From: Pseudomonadaceae bacterium SI-3
Lineage (GTDB): Bacteria; Pseudomonadota; Gammaproteobacteria; Pseudomonadales; Pseudomonadaceae
DNA length: 64,000 bases
Direction: 5' to 3'
Assembly (NCBI GenBank): GCA_004010935.1
Contig: CP026511.1
Location: 4,712,001-4,776,000, forward strand
Shown here: piece after piece, positions 24,068-32,245 of the stretch
Position numbering within the stretch: position 1 is the first letter of the stretch
How the letters are laid out: each line of letters begins with the position of its first letter
Translations under genes and position numbers: made by a program
Notes under the pieces: model-generated
What the model saw: only the letters and a program-made list of their open reading frames with translations
Database searches by the model: none
Told to the model about the DNA's origin: nothing

Positions 24068-25921
24068 ATGCAACGTAAAACCTCTAGGCGAACCTTTGTT
24101 AAAGGCTTGACTGCCGCAGGCCTCCTTGGCGGTCTTGGCTTGTGGCGAGCTCCGGTCTGGGCAGTGAGTAGCCCAGGCCAGCCCAGCGTACTAACCGGCA
24201 CGGAGTTCGATCTGCTGATTGGGGAGACGCCGGTCAATATCACCGGCGCGGCCCGGACAGCGATGACTATCAATGGGACCATCCCAGGGCCGCTTCTACG
24301 TTGGCGTGAAGGGGATACCGTCACGCTGCGCGTCAGGAATAAGCTGAGCGAAGATACATCGATTCACTGGCACGGCATGATCCTGCCGGCCAACATGGAT
24401 GGCGTGCCTGGATTGAGCTTCCACGGCATCGCTCCCGATGGCATGTATGTATATAAGTTTCAGGTTAAACAAAACGGTACTTATTGGTACCACAGTCATT
24501 CAGGCCTACAAGAGCAGGTTGGTGTTTATGGCCCGTTGGTCATTGATGCTAAGGATCCCGAACCGTTCAGCTATGACCGCGACTATGTCGTCATGCTGAC
24601 CGATTGGACCGATGAGGATCCCGCTCGAATCCTTTCTAAGCTCAAGAAGCAGTCAGATTATTACAACTTCCACAAGCGCACCGTCGGAGACTTCATTAAC
24701 GACGTGAGCGAAGACGGCTGGGCCGCTACGATTGCGAATCGGAAAATGTGGGCTCAGATGAAGATGAGTCCCACCGACCTCGCCGACGTAAGCGGTTACA
24801 CCTATACCTATCTAATGAACGGCCAAGCACCAGACGGGAACTGGACCGGTATCTTTAAGCCCGGCGAGAAGCTTCGCCTGCGGTTCATCAATGGCTCGGC
24901 CATGAGCTATTTCGATGTCCGCATTCCAGGGCTGAAGATGACTGTAGTCGCAGCCGATGGCCAATACGTCAACCCAGTTAGCGTCGATGAATTCCGCATT
25001 GCCACGGCAGAAACCTACGATGTGATTGTGGAGCCTGCTACCAAGGAGGCTTACACGATCTTCGCTCAATCGATGGACCGCACAGGGTACGCCCGAGGCA
25101 CGCTGGCGATTGCCGAAGGGCTAAGCGCTGCTGTTCCAAAAACCGATCCTCGACCAATAATCACTATGGACGACATGGGAATGGATCACGGCAGCATGGG
25201 CGGTATGGCGGGCATGGACCATGGCGAGGGCATGCAGGGCGACATGAGTGGGATGGACCATAGCAACATGTCCAGCATGAACCACGGTGACATGCAAGGG
25301 ATGGGCGGCATGGGCGCAATGGCCGGAATGGATCACAGCAAAATGGCTGGGATGTCTGGGATGGACCACTCTGCAATGGCCGGGGTGAGCGCAGCTATGC
25401 AATCGCACCCGCCCTCTGAGTCCAATAACCCGCTGGTGGACATGCAGACCATGAGCCCAACGCATAGGCTGAATGATCCAGGTATTGGCTTACGAGACAA
25501 CGGCCGCCGAGTCCTGACCTATGGCGACTTGAGAAGCACTTTCCCGGATCCGGACGGCCGTGAGCCAAGTCGAACAATAGAACTCCATCTCACCGGCCAC
25601 ATGGAGAAGTTCTCCTGGTCATTTGACGGCATAGAGTTCTCTGATTCGGAACCCCTGCGGCTCAAATATGGAGAGCGGGTACGCATCACTTTGGTCAACG
25701 ACACCATGATGACCCATCCAATTCACCTCCACGGTATGTGGAGTGATCTTGAAGATGAGAATGGGCAGTTCATGGTTCGCAAGCACACGATCGACATGCC
25801 TCCAGGTTCGAAGCGCAGCTACCGCGTAACAGCTGATGCGCTCGGTCGCTGGGCCTATCACTGTCACCTACTGCTTCACATGGAAATGGGCATGTTTCGT
25901 GAAGTCCGAGTGGATGAATAA
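24068..25921 (+). CDS. copA: Multicopper oxidase CopA (periplasmic copper resistance)
   Basis: A 617-residue Tat-exported laccase-like oxidase. The twin-arginine signal is SRRTFVKGLTAAG. Copper-ligand motifs are SIHWHGMILP and WYHSHSGLQE in the first cupredoxin domain, and HPIHLHGMWSD and HCHLLLHMEMGMF at the C-terminus, so the type 1, 2 and 3 sites are complete. Between about residues 367 and 445 lies a Met/His-rich insert built from MDHS, MGGM and MNHGDM units, which binds Cu(I). It oxidises Cu(I) to the less toxic Cu(II). It is the first gene of an operon with a Met/His-rich peptide, copB and a cytochrome c. Confidence 0.95.
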   Translation: MQRKTSRRTFVKGLTAAGLLGGLGLWRAPVWAVSSPGQPSVLTGTEFDLLIGETPVNITGAARTAMTINGTIPGPLLRWREGDTVTLRVRNKLSEDTSIHWHGMILPANMDGVPGLSFHGIAPDGMYVYKFQVKQNGTYWYHSHSGLQEQVGVYGPLVIDAKDPEPFSYDRDYVVMLTDWTDEDPARILSKLKKQSDYYNFHKRTVGDFINDVSEDGWAATIANRKMWAQMKMSPTDLADVSGYTYTYLMNGQAPDGNWTGIFKPGEKLRLRFINGSAMSYFDVRIPGLKMTVVAADGQYVNPVSVDEFRIATAETYDVIVEPATKEAYTIFAQSMDRTGYARGTLAIAEGLSAAVPKTDPRPIITMDDMGMDHGSMGGMAGMDHGEGMQGDMSGMDHSNMSSMNHGDMQGMGGMGAMAGMDHSKMAGMSGMDHSAMAGVSAAMQSHPPSESNNPLVDMQTMSPTHRLNDPGIGLRDNGRRVLTYGDLRSTFPDPDGREPSRTIELHLTGHMEKFSWSFDGIEFSDSEPLRLKYGERVRITLVNDTMMTHPIHLHGMWSDLEDENGQFMVRKHTIDMPPGSKRSYRVTADALGRWAYHCHLLLHMEMGMFREVRVDE

Positions 25922-25933
25922 GAGGAACCTTAT

Positions 25934-26236
25934 ATGGGAAATTCTATGAAGCGTAAAACTCTTATCGGCAGCGCTCTTATGTTTAGTTTGCTGGGCGTAA
26001 TGAATATGTCAGCTGCGTTTGCAGAGCAAAAGCATGATCAGCACAAGCAATCATCGGCTTCATCGCAGAATCAAGGCAACAAGCCGGCATCTCAGACACA
26101 AGGCACCTCTAACTCAAAAATGAACCACGGCGACATGGATCATGGCTCGATGGACCATGGAGAAATGGAGCACGGCAAGATGGATCATGACCCCAAGGCC
26201 ACTGATACTGAGGTGGATTCGCACCATGACCACTAG
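25934..26236 (+). CDS. Met/His-rich periplasmic peptide, copper-binding
   Basis: A 100-residue exported protein. Following the signal peptide (ending AAFA), a Gln/Ser/Lys-rich linker leads to a short tandem of [16 protein letters not shown] and KMDHD units and a His-rich tail (DSHHDH). These MDHG repeats resemble those in CopA and CopB, so it probably buffers periplasmic copper. ATG 25934 has an AGAGG eight bases upstream. Its end overlaps the copB start by 11 bases, so it may be a split-off copy of the copB N-terminal region. No close family name recalled. Confidence 0.65.
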   Translation: MGNSMKRKTLIGSALMFSLLGVMNMSAAFAEQKHDQHKQSSASSQNQGNKPASQTQGTSNSKMNHGDMDHGSMDHGEMEHGKMDHDPKATDTEVDSHHDH

Positions 26237-27224
26237 ACTTTCTCGCTTTGCTCTGATTGCGCTCGGAGTTTCGTTGAGCGCAGCGGCTGGAGGGACAGCC
26301 AACGCTGCCGAGATGATGGATCACTCGATGCATCAAACCCCTCCCACTGAGGCAGCTCAAGCCCCTGCATCTTCAGCCAAGCCCGCAGCTAAGAATCATG
26401 GCTCCGGTGGGCAAATGGACCACTCCGCAATGGGTCATGGTGCGATGGACCATAGCAAGATGAACCATGGCCAAATGAAGCATGACGATACGCTCGAAAT
26501 GCCCGGCATGGTTCATCCCTCGTTCATTCCAGTATTGACCGATGCGGATAGAGAAGCGGCTTTCCCTGGTCTTCAAGGTCATACGGTCCATGACAAGTAT
26601 CTGGCCTGGTTTCTTCTGCTAGATCAACTTGAGTACCAGAACGCAAATGAAGGTAGCACCCTCAGTTGGGAAGCTACTGCCTGGGTTGGTGGCGATATCA
26701 ATCGATTCTGGTTTCGCTCGGAAGGTGAGCGAACGAATGGCGTTACTGAAGACGCGGAAATTCAGGCGCTCTACGGGCGTGCCATCAGCCCCTGGTGGGA
26801 TGTGGTAGCAGGTGTTCGCCAGGACTTTAAGCCAGAGTCGCCGCAGACGTGGGCGGCTTTAGGCGTCCAGGGGATGGCTCTGTATGGGTTTGAGGCGGAA
26901 GCCACCGCCTTCGTCGGTGAAGGTGGGCAGACAGCAGCACGTTTTGAAGGCGAGTACGACATTCTCCTCACTAACCGGCTCATCCTCCAACCGACTGCCG
27001 AGCTCAATTTCTATGGCAAGGACGATCCTGCACACGGAGTGGGCGCTGGTCTCGCAAATACAGAGGTGGGGCTCCGCCTCCGATACGAAATCGTTCGTGA
27101 GTTCGCACCGTACATCGGCGTCACGTGGAGCCGGGCATACGGTAATACCGCTGATATGGCGAGAGATGACGGCGAAGACCTAGATGAGGCGCGGTTCGTT
27201 GCTGGCATCAGGCTTTGGTTTTAA
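26226..27224 (+). CDS. copB: Copper resistance outer membrane protein CopB
   Basis: A 332-residue outer membrane protein. The signal peptide (ending GTANA) is followed by a Met/His-rich segment ([20 protein letters not shown]) that binds copper. The CopB beta-barrel domain then begins near [20 protein letters not shown] and ends in a terminal aromatic (FVAGIRLWF). It normally works with CopA in outer-membrane copper sequestration. ATG 26226 was chosen because it is the first codon giving a signal peptide; an upstream frame from 26142 lies inside the preceding gene. The cytochrome gene follows nine bases after its stop. Confidence 0.92.
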   Translation: MTTRLSRFALIALGVSLSAAAGGTANAAEMMDHSMHQTPPTEAAQAPASSAKPAAKNHGSGGQMDHSAMGHGAMDHSKMNHGQMKHDDTLEMPGMVHPSFIPVLTDADREAAFPGLQGHTVHDKYLAWFLLLDQLEYQNANEGSTLSWEATAWVGGDINRFWFRSEGERTNGVTEDAEIQALYGRAISPWWDVVAGVRQDFKPESPQTWAALGVQGMALYGFEAEATAFVGEGGQTAARFEGEYDILLTNRLILQPTAELNFYGKDDPAHGVGAGLANTEVGLRLRYEIVREFAPYIGVTWSRAYGNTADMARDDGEDLDEARFVAGIRLWF

Positions 27225-27233
27225 GGTCCCTCG

Positions 27234-28043
27234 ATGAAAAGAATAATTATTAGCTTCGCTGCCTTCTGTGCTCTAGGCCTGTTGGTAGTGGCCGGAGTTG
27301 TTTTCTCAGGACTGATTAGCGTTGCCGCGGATGATCCTCATACGGGAGTCGTGCACGCATTCCTGGAAACTGCTCGCAATCGCTCGATTGAGGCTCGCTC
27401 CGAAGACATAGCCGTGCCATCTCTCGACGATGAAGACCAAATCCGCGCCGGGGCGGGGAACTACGACTCGATGTGTGTGGGTTGTCATTTGGCGCCAGGC
27501 ATGGCTGAGACCGAGCTAAGCAATGGCCTTTATCCCGCTCCTCCCAGCCTGGCTGAGGCGGGGCTATACGATGACCCAGCAAAAACATTTTGGGTCATCA
27601 AGCATGGCATTAAGGCCACTGGGATGCCCGCGTGGGGTAAAAGCATGGCTGACCCGTACATCTGGGGAATGGTGGCTTTTCTGCAGAAGCTTCCTGAGTT
27701 AGATGAAGGAGCGTATCGAGCACTCGTTGCGTCTAGCGGTGGTCACCAGCATGGTGGTGGGGAGACCCCAGCTGGGCATAGTGAGCAACACGGCGAGATG
27801 GCCTCGGGCGACCACCATCAGGGCGACAGTGGCGGCTCGGATCACCATGGCTCCAGCAGCACAGGTGGAGCATCCGGCCAATCAGGCTCCGGTCATCATG
27901 GTAATAACGAAAGCGATGACCATCATGCGTCCGAGGAGCCCCAGGCGGTTGAGCACAGCAATGGCAGTGACAGTGCCGATGCGGAAGGCAAATCCCCTTC
28001 AAAAAACCATGTGCACGCAGACGGGAAGCAACACGAGCACTAA
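27234..28043 (+). CDS. Cytochrome c with His/Asp-rich C-terminal tail
   Basis: A 269-residue periplasmic protein. After an N-terminal helix comes one class I cytochrome c domain with haem motif Cys81-x-x-Cys84-His85 (MCVGCHLAPGM) and a distal Met likely in ATGMPAWGKSM. The last ~100 residues are low complexity, rich in His, Gly, Ser and Asp (GGHQHGGGETPAGHSEQHGE), a probable metal-binding tail. As the last gene of copA-copB-cyt, it could accept electrons released when CopA oxidises Cu(I), or shuttle copper. The pairing of haem with a metal-binding tail is unusual. Confidence 0.8.
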   Translation: MKRIIISFAAFCALGLLVVAGVVFSGLISVAADDPHTGVVHAFLETARNRSIEARSEDIAVPSLDDEDQIRAGAGNYDSMCVGCHLAPGMAETELSNGLYPAPPSLAEAGLYDDPAKTFWVIKHGIKATGMPAWGKSMADPYIWGMVAFLQKLPELDEGAYRALVASSGGHQHGGGETPAGHSEQHGEMASGDHHQGDSGGSDHHGSSSTGGASGQSGSGHHGNNESDDHHASEEPQAVEHSNGSDSADAEGKSPSKNHVHADGKQHEH

Positions 28044-28521
28044 CATCCGGTATATGTGTGCCTATGCGGTTCTGATCGAGGCTCTAAGAAAGGCGGTTCA
28101 GCAAGCAGAGGATCGGCCCTAGGCCATCCTAGTCGACGCAACGGTACCGGAGGGCTTTGCAATTGCTTCCTTCCTAAAAGTTAGGCCGCAAGGCCAGTAA
28201 CTTACCTAGTTAAGCGGCTTGCGCTCCGGCCGTTCCCCAACGAATACTCCCAGTCGTGGCGACAGGAAGCTCCCTCATTTTCAACTCAATCATCTCGAAC
28301 AGACTAGCGAAGCCGTACAGGCAATCTGACGGCCACATCGCCACCAACTGCGCCCGCAGATCCCCGGTGCGGTTGGACTTACCTTACAACATTGTAATGA
28401 GGTTTTTCGAAACGGGCTCGGTAGGAGCGTGTCGTAATTCAGTGTCTGCTAACAGGCTGTTGAGCCATATCGGCCAGTAAGCAAACGACGAAATACAACT
28501 ATCGAACCCTGGAGAACGTAA
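28044..28521. other. Spacer with promoter of the Csp gene
   Basis: About 480 bases without a supported gene between the cytochrome and the copper-storage protein gene. The right part holds a perfect metal box at 28,384. The left part shows short open frames with no start signals. Confidence 0.4.
28384..28397. promoter_or_regulatory. Metal-regulator box upstream of the csp gene
   Basis: TTACAACATTGTAA is a perfect TTACA-N4-TGTAA palindrome, 124 bases upstream of the copper-storage protein start. It implies separate copper control of this gene. Confidence 0.7.
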
Positions 28522-28851
28522 ATGACAAACTCAATGTTCGCATCCTGTATCCAAGCTTGTTCGAACTGTGCCCTAGTGTGCGAAATGTGCGCCTCTGCTT
28601 GCCTACGCGAGGATGATGTAAAAATGATGGCTCGCTGCATCGAGCTTGACCGCGACTGCGCGGACATTTGCAGGTTGGCTGCCACACTGATGAGCCGCGA
28701 AAGTGAATATGCTAAGGAGTTCTGCGCCCTTTGCGCCAAGATCTGCCGTGCATGCGGAGAGGAATGCGCGAAGCATGAAATGGATCATTGCCAAGAGTGT
28801 GCGAAGGCGTGCATGAACTGCGCTGAGGAATGTGAGCGAATGGCAGGATAA
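28522..28851 (+). CDS. csp: Four-helix-bundle copper-storage protein (Csp-type)
   Basis: A 109-residue protein with 19 cysteines spaced along amphipathic helices (FASCIQACSNCALVCEMCAS; CAKICRACGEECAKHEMDHC; ECAKACMNCAEECERMAG). This is the signature of Csp proteins, whose thiol-lined four-helix bundle holds many Cu(I) ions. No signal peptide is visible (MTNSMFASC), so it is the cytosolic Csp3-type rather than the exported Csp1-type. It has its own box-bearing promoter and probably serves as cytoplasmic Cu(I) reserve behind the P-type ATPase. Confidence 0.88.
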   Translation: MTNSMFASCIQACSNCALVCEMCASACLREDDVKMMARCIELDRDCADICRLAATLMSRESEYAKEFCALCAKICRACGEECAKHEMDHCQECAKACMNCAEECERMAG

Positions 28852-28866
28852 CATCCGTAACTCACT

Positions 28867-28899
28867 GCTCTGGCACTACTAAATTGGGAGTGTCAGAGC
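28867..28899 (+). terminator. Probable terminator hairpin after csp
   Basis: Arms GCTCTGGCACT and AGTGTCAGAGC pair over 11 bases with one G-T pair, 15 bases after the csp stop. There is no strong U-tract, so confidence is moderate. Confidence 0.4.
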
Positions 28900-29092
28900 C
28901 CCTCGAAGAATAAGAAAAGCCATGGTGCGCTTAATGTTCGCGCCTCCATGACATATCGAAAAAGTGCGTACGATACCCGCAACTGCCAAGAGCGAATCAA
29001 TCCCTGTCCAGCAGCATTTCATTCCAAAGCGAAATACGATAGTGAATCGCCCCGGGTTTCGTGGAGGCCTCAACTCTTGAGAAGATGAGGCT

Positions 29093-29416
29093 ATGAGAAA
29101 GACTACGACCTACTCCCCCGAAGTCCGTGAACGTGCTGTGCGCATGGTTCTGGAGCACCTGAACGACTACCCCTCCGAGTGGGCGGCCATTGAGGCCATC
29201 GCCCCGAAGATTGGTTGTGCAGCGCAAACCCTGCATGGCTGGATTCGTCGCCACCAGACTGATGCCGGTCAGCGTCCTGGGCCGACCACCGAAGAGCGCG
29301 AACGCATCAAAGCCCTGGAGCGTGAGAACCGTGAGTTGCGCAAAGCCAACGAGATTCTGCGCCTGGCCAGTGCGTATTTTGCCCAGGCGGAGCTCGACCG
29401 CCGCACCAAGTCCTGA
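29093..29416 (+). CDS. IS3-family transposase OrfA
   Basis: A 107-residue DNA-binding protein. The helix-turn-helix region ([40 protein letters not shown]) is followed by a leucine-zipper-like helix ([20 protein letters not shown]) for multimerisation. It starts 50 bases inside the left terminal repeat. The downstream OrfB frame is -1 relative to it, so the active transposase would be made by programmed frameshifting near its end. Confidence 0.88.
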   Translation: MRKTTTYSPEVRERAVRMVLEHLNDYPSEWAAIEAIAPKIGCAAQTLHGWIRRHQTDAGQRPGPTTEERERIKALERENRELRKANEILRLASAYFAQAELDRRTKS

Positions 29417-30315
29417 GGGCATTTGTCGATCAGCATCGTGACCGTCTCGGGGTCGAGTCGATCTGCCGTGTCTTGCAGATCGCCCCGTCCGGTTACCGCC
29501 GGCACGCGGCGCAGCAGCGCAACCCGGAACTGCGCTGTTGCCGTGCTCGGCGCGATGACGCGTTGATCTTGGAAATCCAGCGGGTGTGGAACACCAACAT
29601 GCAGTGCTATGGCGCGGTGAAGGTCTGGAAGCAGCTCCGGCGAGAAGGCATCGAGACGGCCAGATGCACGGTGGAACGGTTGATGCGTCGGGCTGGATTG
29701 CAGGGCATTAGGCGCGGCCAGGTCGTGCGGACAACGGTGGCCGGCGACAAGTCGCTCTGCCCGCTGGATCGCGTACAGCGCCAGTTCCATGCCGATCGCC
29801 CGAACCAGTTGTGGGTGTCGGACTTCACGTATGTGTCGACCTGGCAGGGCTGGCTGTATGTGGCCTTCGTGATTGACGTGTTTGCGCGGCGGATCGTCGG
29901 CTGGCGAGTCAGTACCAGCATGAAGACCGAGTTCGTGCTGGATGCCCTGGAGCAAGCCCTGTATGCCCGTCAGCCACATCGCACGGGTGGCCTGATCCAC
30001 CACAGCGACCGTGGCAGCCAGTACGTCTCGATCCGCTACACCGAGCGACTGGCAGAGGCCGGCATTGAGCCCTCAGTTGGCAGCAAGGGCGATAGCTACG
30101 ACAACGCCTTGGCCGAAACAATCAACGGGCTGTACAAGGCCGAGCTGATTTAACGTCAATCATGGAAGAGCCGCGAAGCTGTTGAGATGGCGACTTTGAA
30201 ATGGGTGCACTGGTACAACCACCAGCGGTTGCTGAGTTCAATCGGCTATATCCCGCCTGCGGAGGCTGAGGCAAACTTCCACCAGCAACAAGCAGGTCAG
30301 GCCATGGCGGCCTGA
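29413..30315 (+). pseudogene. IS3-family transposase OrfB, interrupted by a premature stop
   Basis: An rve-type integrase domain with all three catalytic acids: Asp in QLWVSDFTYVST, Asp in LIHHSDRGSQYVS and Glu in DNALAETINGLYKAELI. A TAA at 30,151-30,153 then interrupts the frame. Past it the same frame continues for 53 codons (WKSREAVEMATLKWVHWYNH; SIGYIPPAEAEANFHQQQAG) to the normal family end at 30,315. The stop replaces one residue in a segment that reads ELI-x-RQSWKSRE, most simply a Tyr codon changed to TAA. The product would lack its C-terminal 50-odd residues and may be inactive. Confidence 0.75.
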
Positions 30316-30545
30316 CTTTAACGAAACGGCCTCCACGAAACCCGGGGCGATTCAATAGTTACGCGCTAGCAACTCTTACTTAGCCACCGATGATCGCCAC
30401 CGTAACGGTCTATTCTCTTGCCACTGTCTCCCGATTGAGCGCTGAAAACTAATTGAGTGAATTAGCATGAAAGCTCCTGGCAAAAAGGCGGTCCAACAAC
30501 AACCAAGCGGGCCATGCGACCTTATTTTGCTGGGAGAAAACGAAA

Positions 30546-31271
30546 ATGGTTTTGCGAATATTCCCATCGCAGCGATTGGCTTTGCTGCTAGTACTGCTCG
30601 CCGTTCTGCAACTCAGTGGCTGCGCCGTTTCCCCGCGCCTGAAACCAAGCGACCAGCCAAGCGTTGCTCGCAAAACCTTTGTCATCACTGGTGCCTCCAG
30701 TGGCTTCGGCCGCGGCGTGGCGCTCAAGCTTGCCGCTCTGCAAGGCGACGTGGTGCTAGCGGCCCGCCGGACCGACGTGCTCGAAGAACTGGCCGCGCAG
30801 ATACGCATGGCTGGAGGATCGGCACTGGTGGTGACCACCGACGTGAGCAACCCGAACGAGATGCAGGACTTGGCACGAGCCGCCATCGAGCGTTTCGGCA
30901 GGATCGACGTTTGGATTAACAACGCTGCGGTCGGAGCGCTGGGTCGTTTCGAGGACGTTCCCGTCGAGGACCATGCGCGGATCGTGGATGTCAATCTTAA
31001 GGGCATGATCTATGGCAGCCACGCAGCCATGCGCCAGTTCAGAGCTCAAGGCTTCGGCACGCTTGTCAACGTGGGCTCAGTCGAGAGCGAGATACCGCTG
31101 GCTTATCATGCCTCCTCCGCAGCGACCAAAGGTGGCGTCATAAATCTCGGCGCGGCAATCGCTGAGGAGATTCGCCTGAGCGGTAGCGAGACCATCAATG
31201 TCGCCACCGTCATGCCCTGGGCTGTGGACACACCGTTTCTGGGAATCAATTTGCCCTTTCTAGTTCATTGA
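30546..31271 (+). pseudogene. Truncated lipoprotein-type SDR oxidoreductase
   Basis: The product has a lipobox (LAVLQLSGCAVS), the Rossmann motif TGASSGFGRG and the NNAAVG motif of short-chain dehydrogenases. The catalytic YxxxK reads HASSAATKGG, with Ser where Tyr should be. The frame agrees with the family up to PWAVDTPF (about 31,237), then runs eight foreign residues to TGA, lacking the usual ~70-residue C-terminus. Its 3' end overlaps the convergent DUF305 gene. It was probably cut when the metal-island DNA joined here, and it is not expected to be active. Confidence 0.7.
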
Positions 31272-31701
31272 TCAGGGACTTCATTTCTGCGATTTCTCGG
31301 CGCTGAGCGTCGATGATTTCGTCAGCTAACTTGCGGACGCGAGGATCTGAAATCTGAGCTCGTTCACTTGTTAGGATTGCTATGGAATGGTGGGGGATCA
31401 TGGCCTTCATGTAGTCCGTGTCGTCTACCGTCGCTTGCCCACGTACAAGCCATAGTGCAATGGTAAAAGCTACTGCACTTCCTGCCAATATCGCTAGGTT
31501 TATTGACTTACGCTTATACATGTTGAGCATGAATGCGAGCATGACTACTGCCATTACCGCGCCCATCACTAATGCCATCCAAGCGCGAGTCTCGCTCCAA
31601 AAAACATGCTCGAACGAGTAAGTATTTAAGTACATCACGCCATACATAATGATCGTAGACGTGGCTACCATCGCTGCAAAGCGCCAGTAAGACATTTGCA
31701 T
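31246..31701 (-). CDS. DUF305 membrane-anchored protein, copper-associated
   Basis: A 151-residue protein with three N-terminal membrane helices (e.g. MVATSTIIMYGVMYLNTYSF; AWMALVMGAVMAVVMLAFML), then a DUF305 domain: DTDYMKAMIPHHSIAILTSE and DEIIDAQRREIAEMKSLINE. DUF305 ferritin-like domains with the MIPHH motif often occur in metal-resistance loci. A perfect metal box lies 136 bases upstream (31,837), so it belongs to the copper regulon. Its 3' end replaces the missing end of the SDR gene. Confidence 0.8.
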   Translation of the reverse strand: MQMSYWRFAAMVATSTIIMYGVMYLNTYSFEHVFWSETRAWMALVMGAVMAVVMLAFMLNMYKRKSINLAILAGSAVAFTIALWLVRGQATVDDTDYMKAMIPHHSIAILTSERAQISDPRVRKLADEIIDAQRREIAEMKSLINELERAN

Positions 31702-32245
31702 AGTTAGACCTCTTTAATGATTGCTGCTGGATCGGCGACTCAACGTGTTCGCGCAGCCCTGCTTAGAAGTGGCTTTCGAATGCTCTCCTAAAAACGGACA
31801 AGCCGAAGATGATGAGGTTTCGATTTTTTGAGAAGCTTACAAAAATGTAATCATCGACCGCTTTAAGACCGGCTTAAAGCGCTGCCAGCGCTGTACTACG
31901 CGTAATGTTCCCCTGAACTAATCAATCGCTAATAGCTTATAAGCAGACAATACCAACGTCGCGCTATGGACCACTGCGCGAAAGAGCGGGCCCACTAAGA
32001 TGGCCTTCAAGCCTTGAGACCCGACTACTCGGCTTAGCAAGCCCAAAGAGTTATCGTGAGCAATAGAACACTCGGAGAGAACAATTCAGCACCCAGCATA
32101 TGCCACGTTCTTGTCGAGTGTGACCGCAGGGTTAGTATTCGCACATTAGATGTGTGGCGGCTAAGACGGCTGGGTGTAGCTGGCTCCAAAACTGAGCGGC
32201 GAGGTTATTCTGTCCCAAGCCGCGCCTTTCGTGGCGCGCGGGACC
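31702..32245. other. Spacer with a metal box and a hairpin
   Basis: About 540 bases between the DUF305 gene and the ATP-grasp-like gene (both minus strand). It holds the box at 31,837 and, near 32,221-32,238, a hairpin with arms CGCGCC/GGCGCG just downstream of the ATP-grasp stop, which may be its terminator. An open plus-strand frame at 32,056-32,418 overlaps the real gene and looks spurious. Confidence 0.4.
31837..31850. promoter_or_regulatory. Metal-regulator box upstream of the DUF305 gene
   Basis: TTACAAAAATGTAA is identical to the copA box, including the following TC. It is 136 bases from the DUF305 start on the minus strand. Confidence 0.65.

Larger units (their letters stand above)
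29043..30354 (+). mobile_element. IS3-family insertion sequence with 4-base target duplication
   Basis: A 1312-base element with 27-base perfect terminal inverted repeats (29,043-29,069 and 30,328-30,354; they begin TGAATCGCCCCGGG). It is flanked on both sides by ATAG, a 4-base target duplication (29,039-29,042 and 30,355-30,358). It encodes an OrfA and an OrfB in the usual IS3 overlap. The orfB frame has a premature stop, so the copy is probably not autonomous. Exact repeats and an intact duplication suggest a fairly recent insertion. A diverged relative survives as a remnant at 53,060-53,315. Confidence 0.88.

Noticed and set aside
25170..25400. Repeat-rich stretch considered as a CRISPR or tandem DNA repeat
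   Set aside because: The repeats encode the in-frame Met/His copper-binding insert of CopA, with variable spacing and no spacer-repeat order. No CRISPR array was seen in the window.
25164..25465. Antisense His/Pro-rich frames opposite the Met/His repeats of copA
   Set aside because: They are the complement of the ATGGACCAC-type repeats that encode the MDH units of the oxidase.
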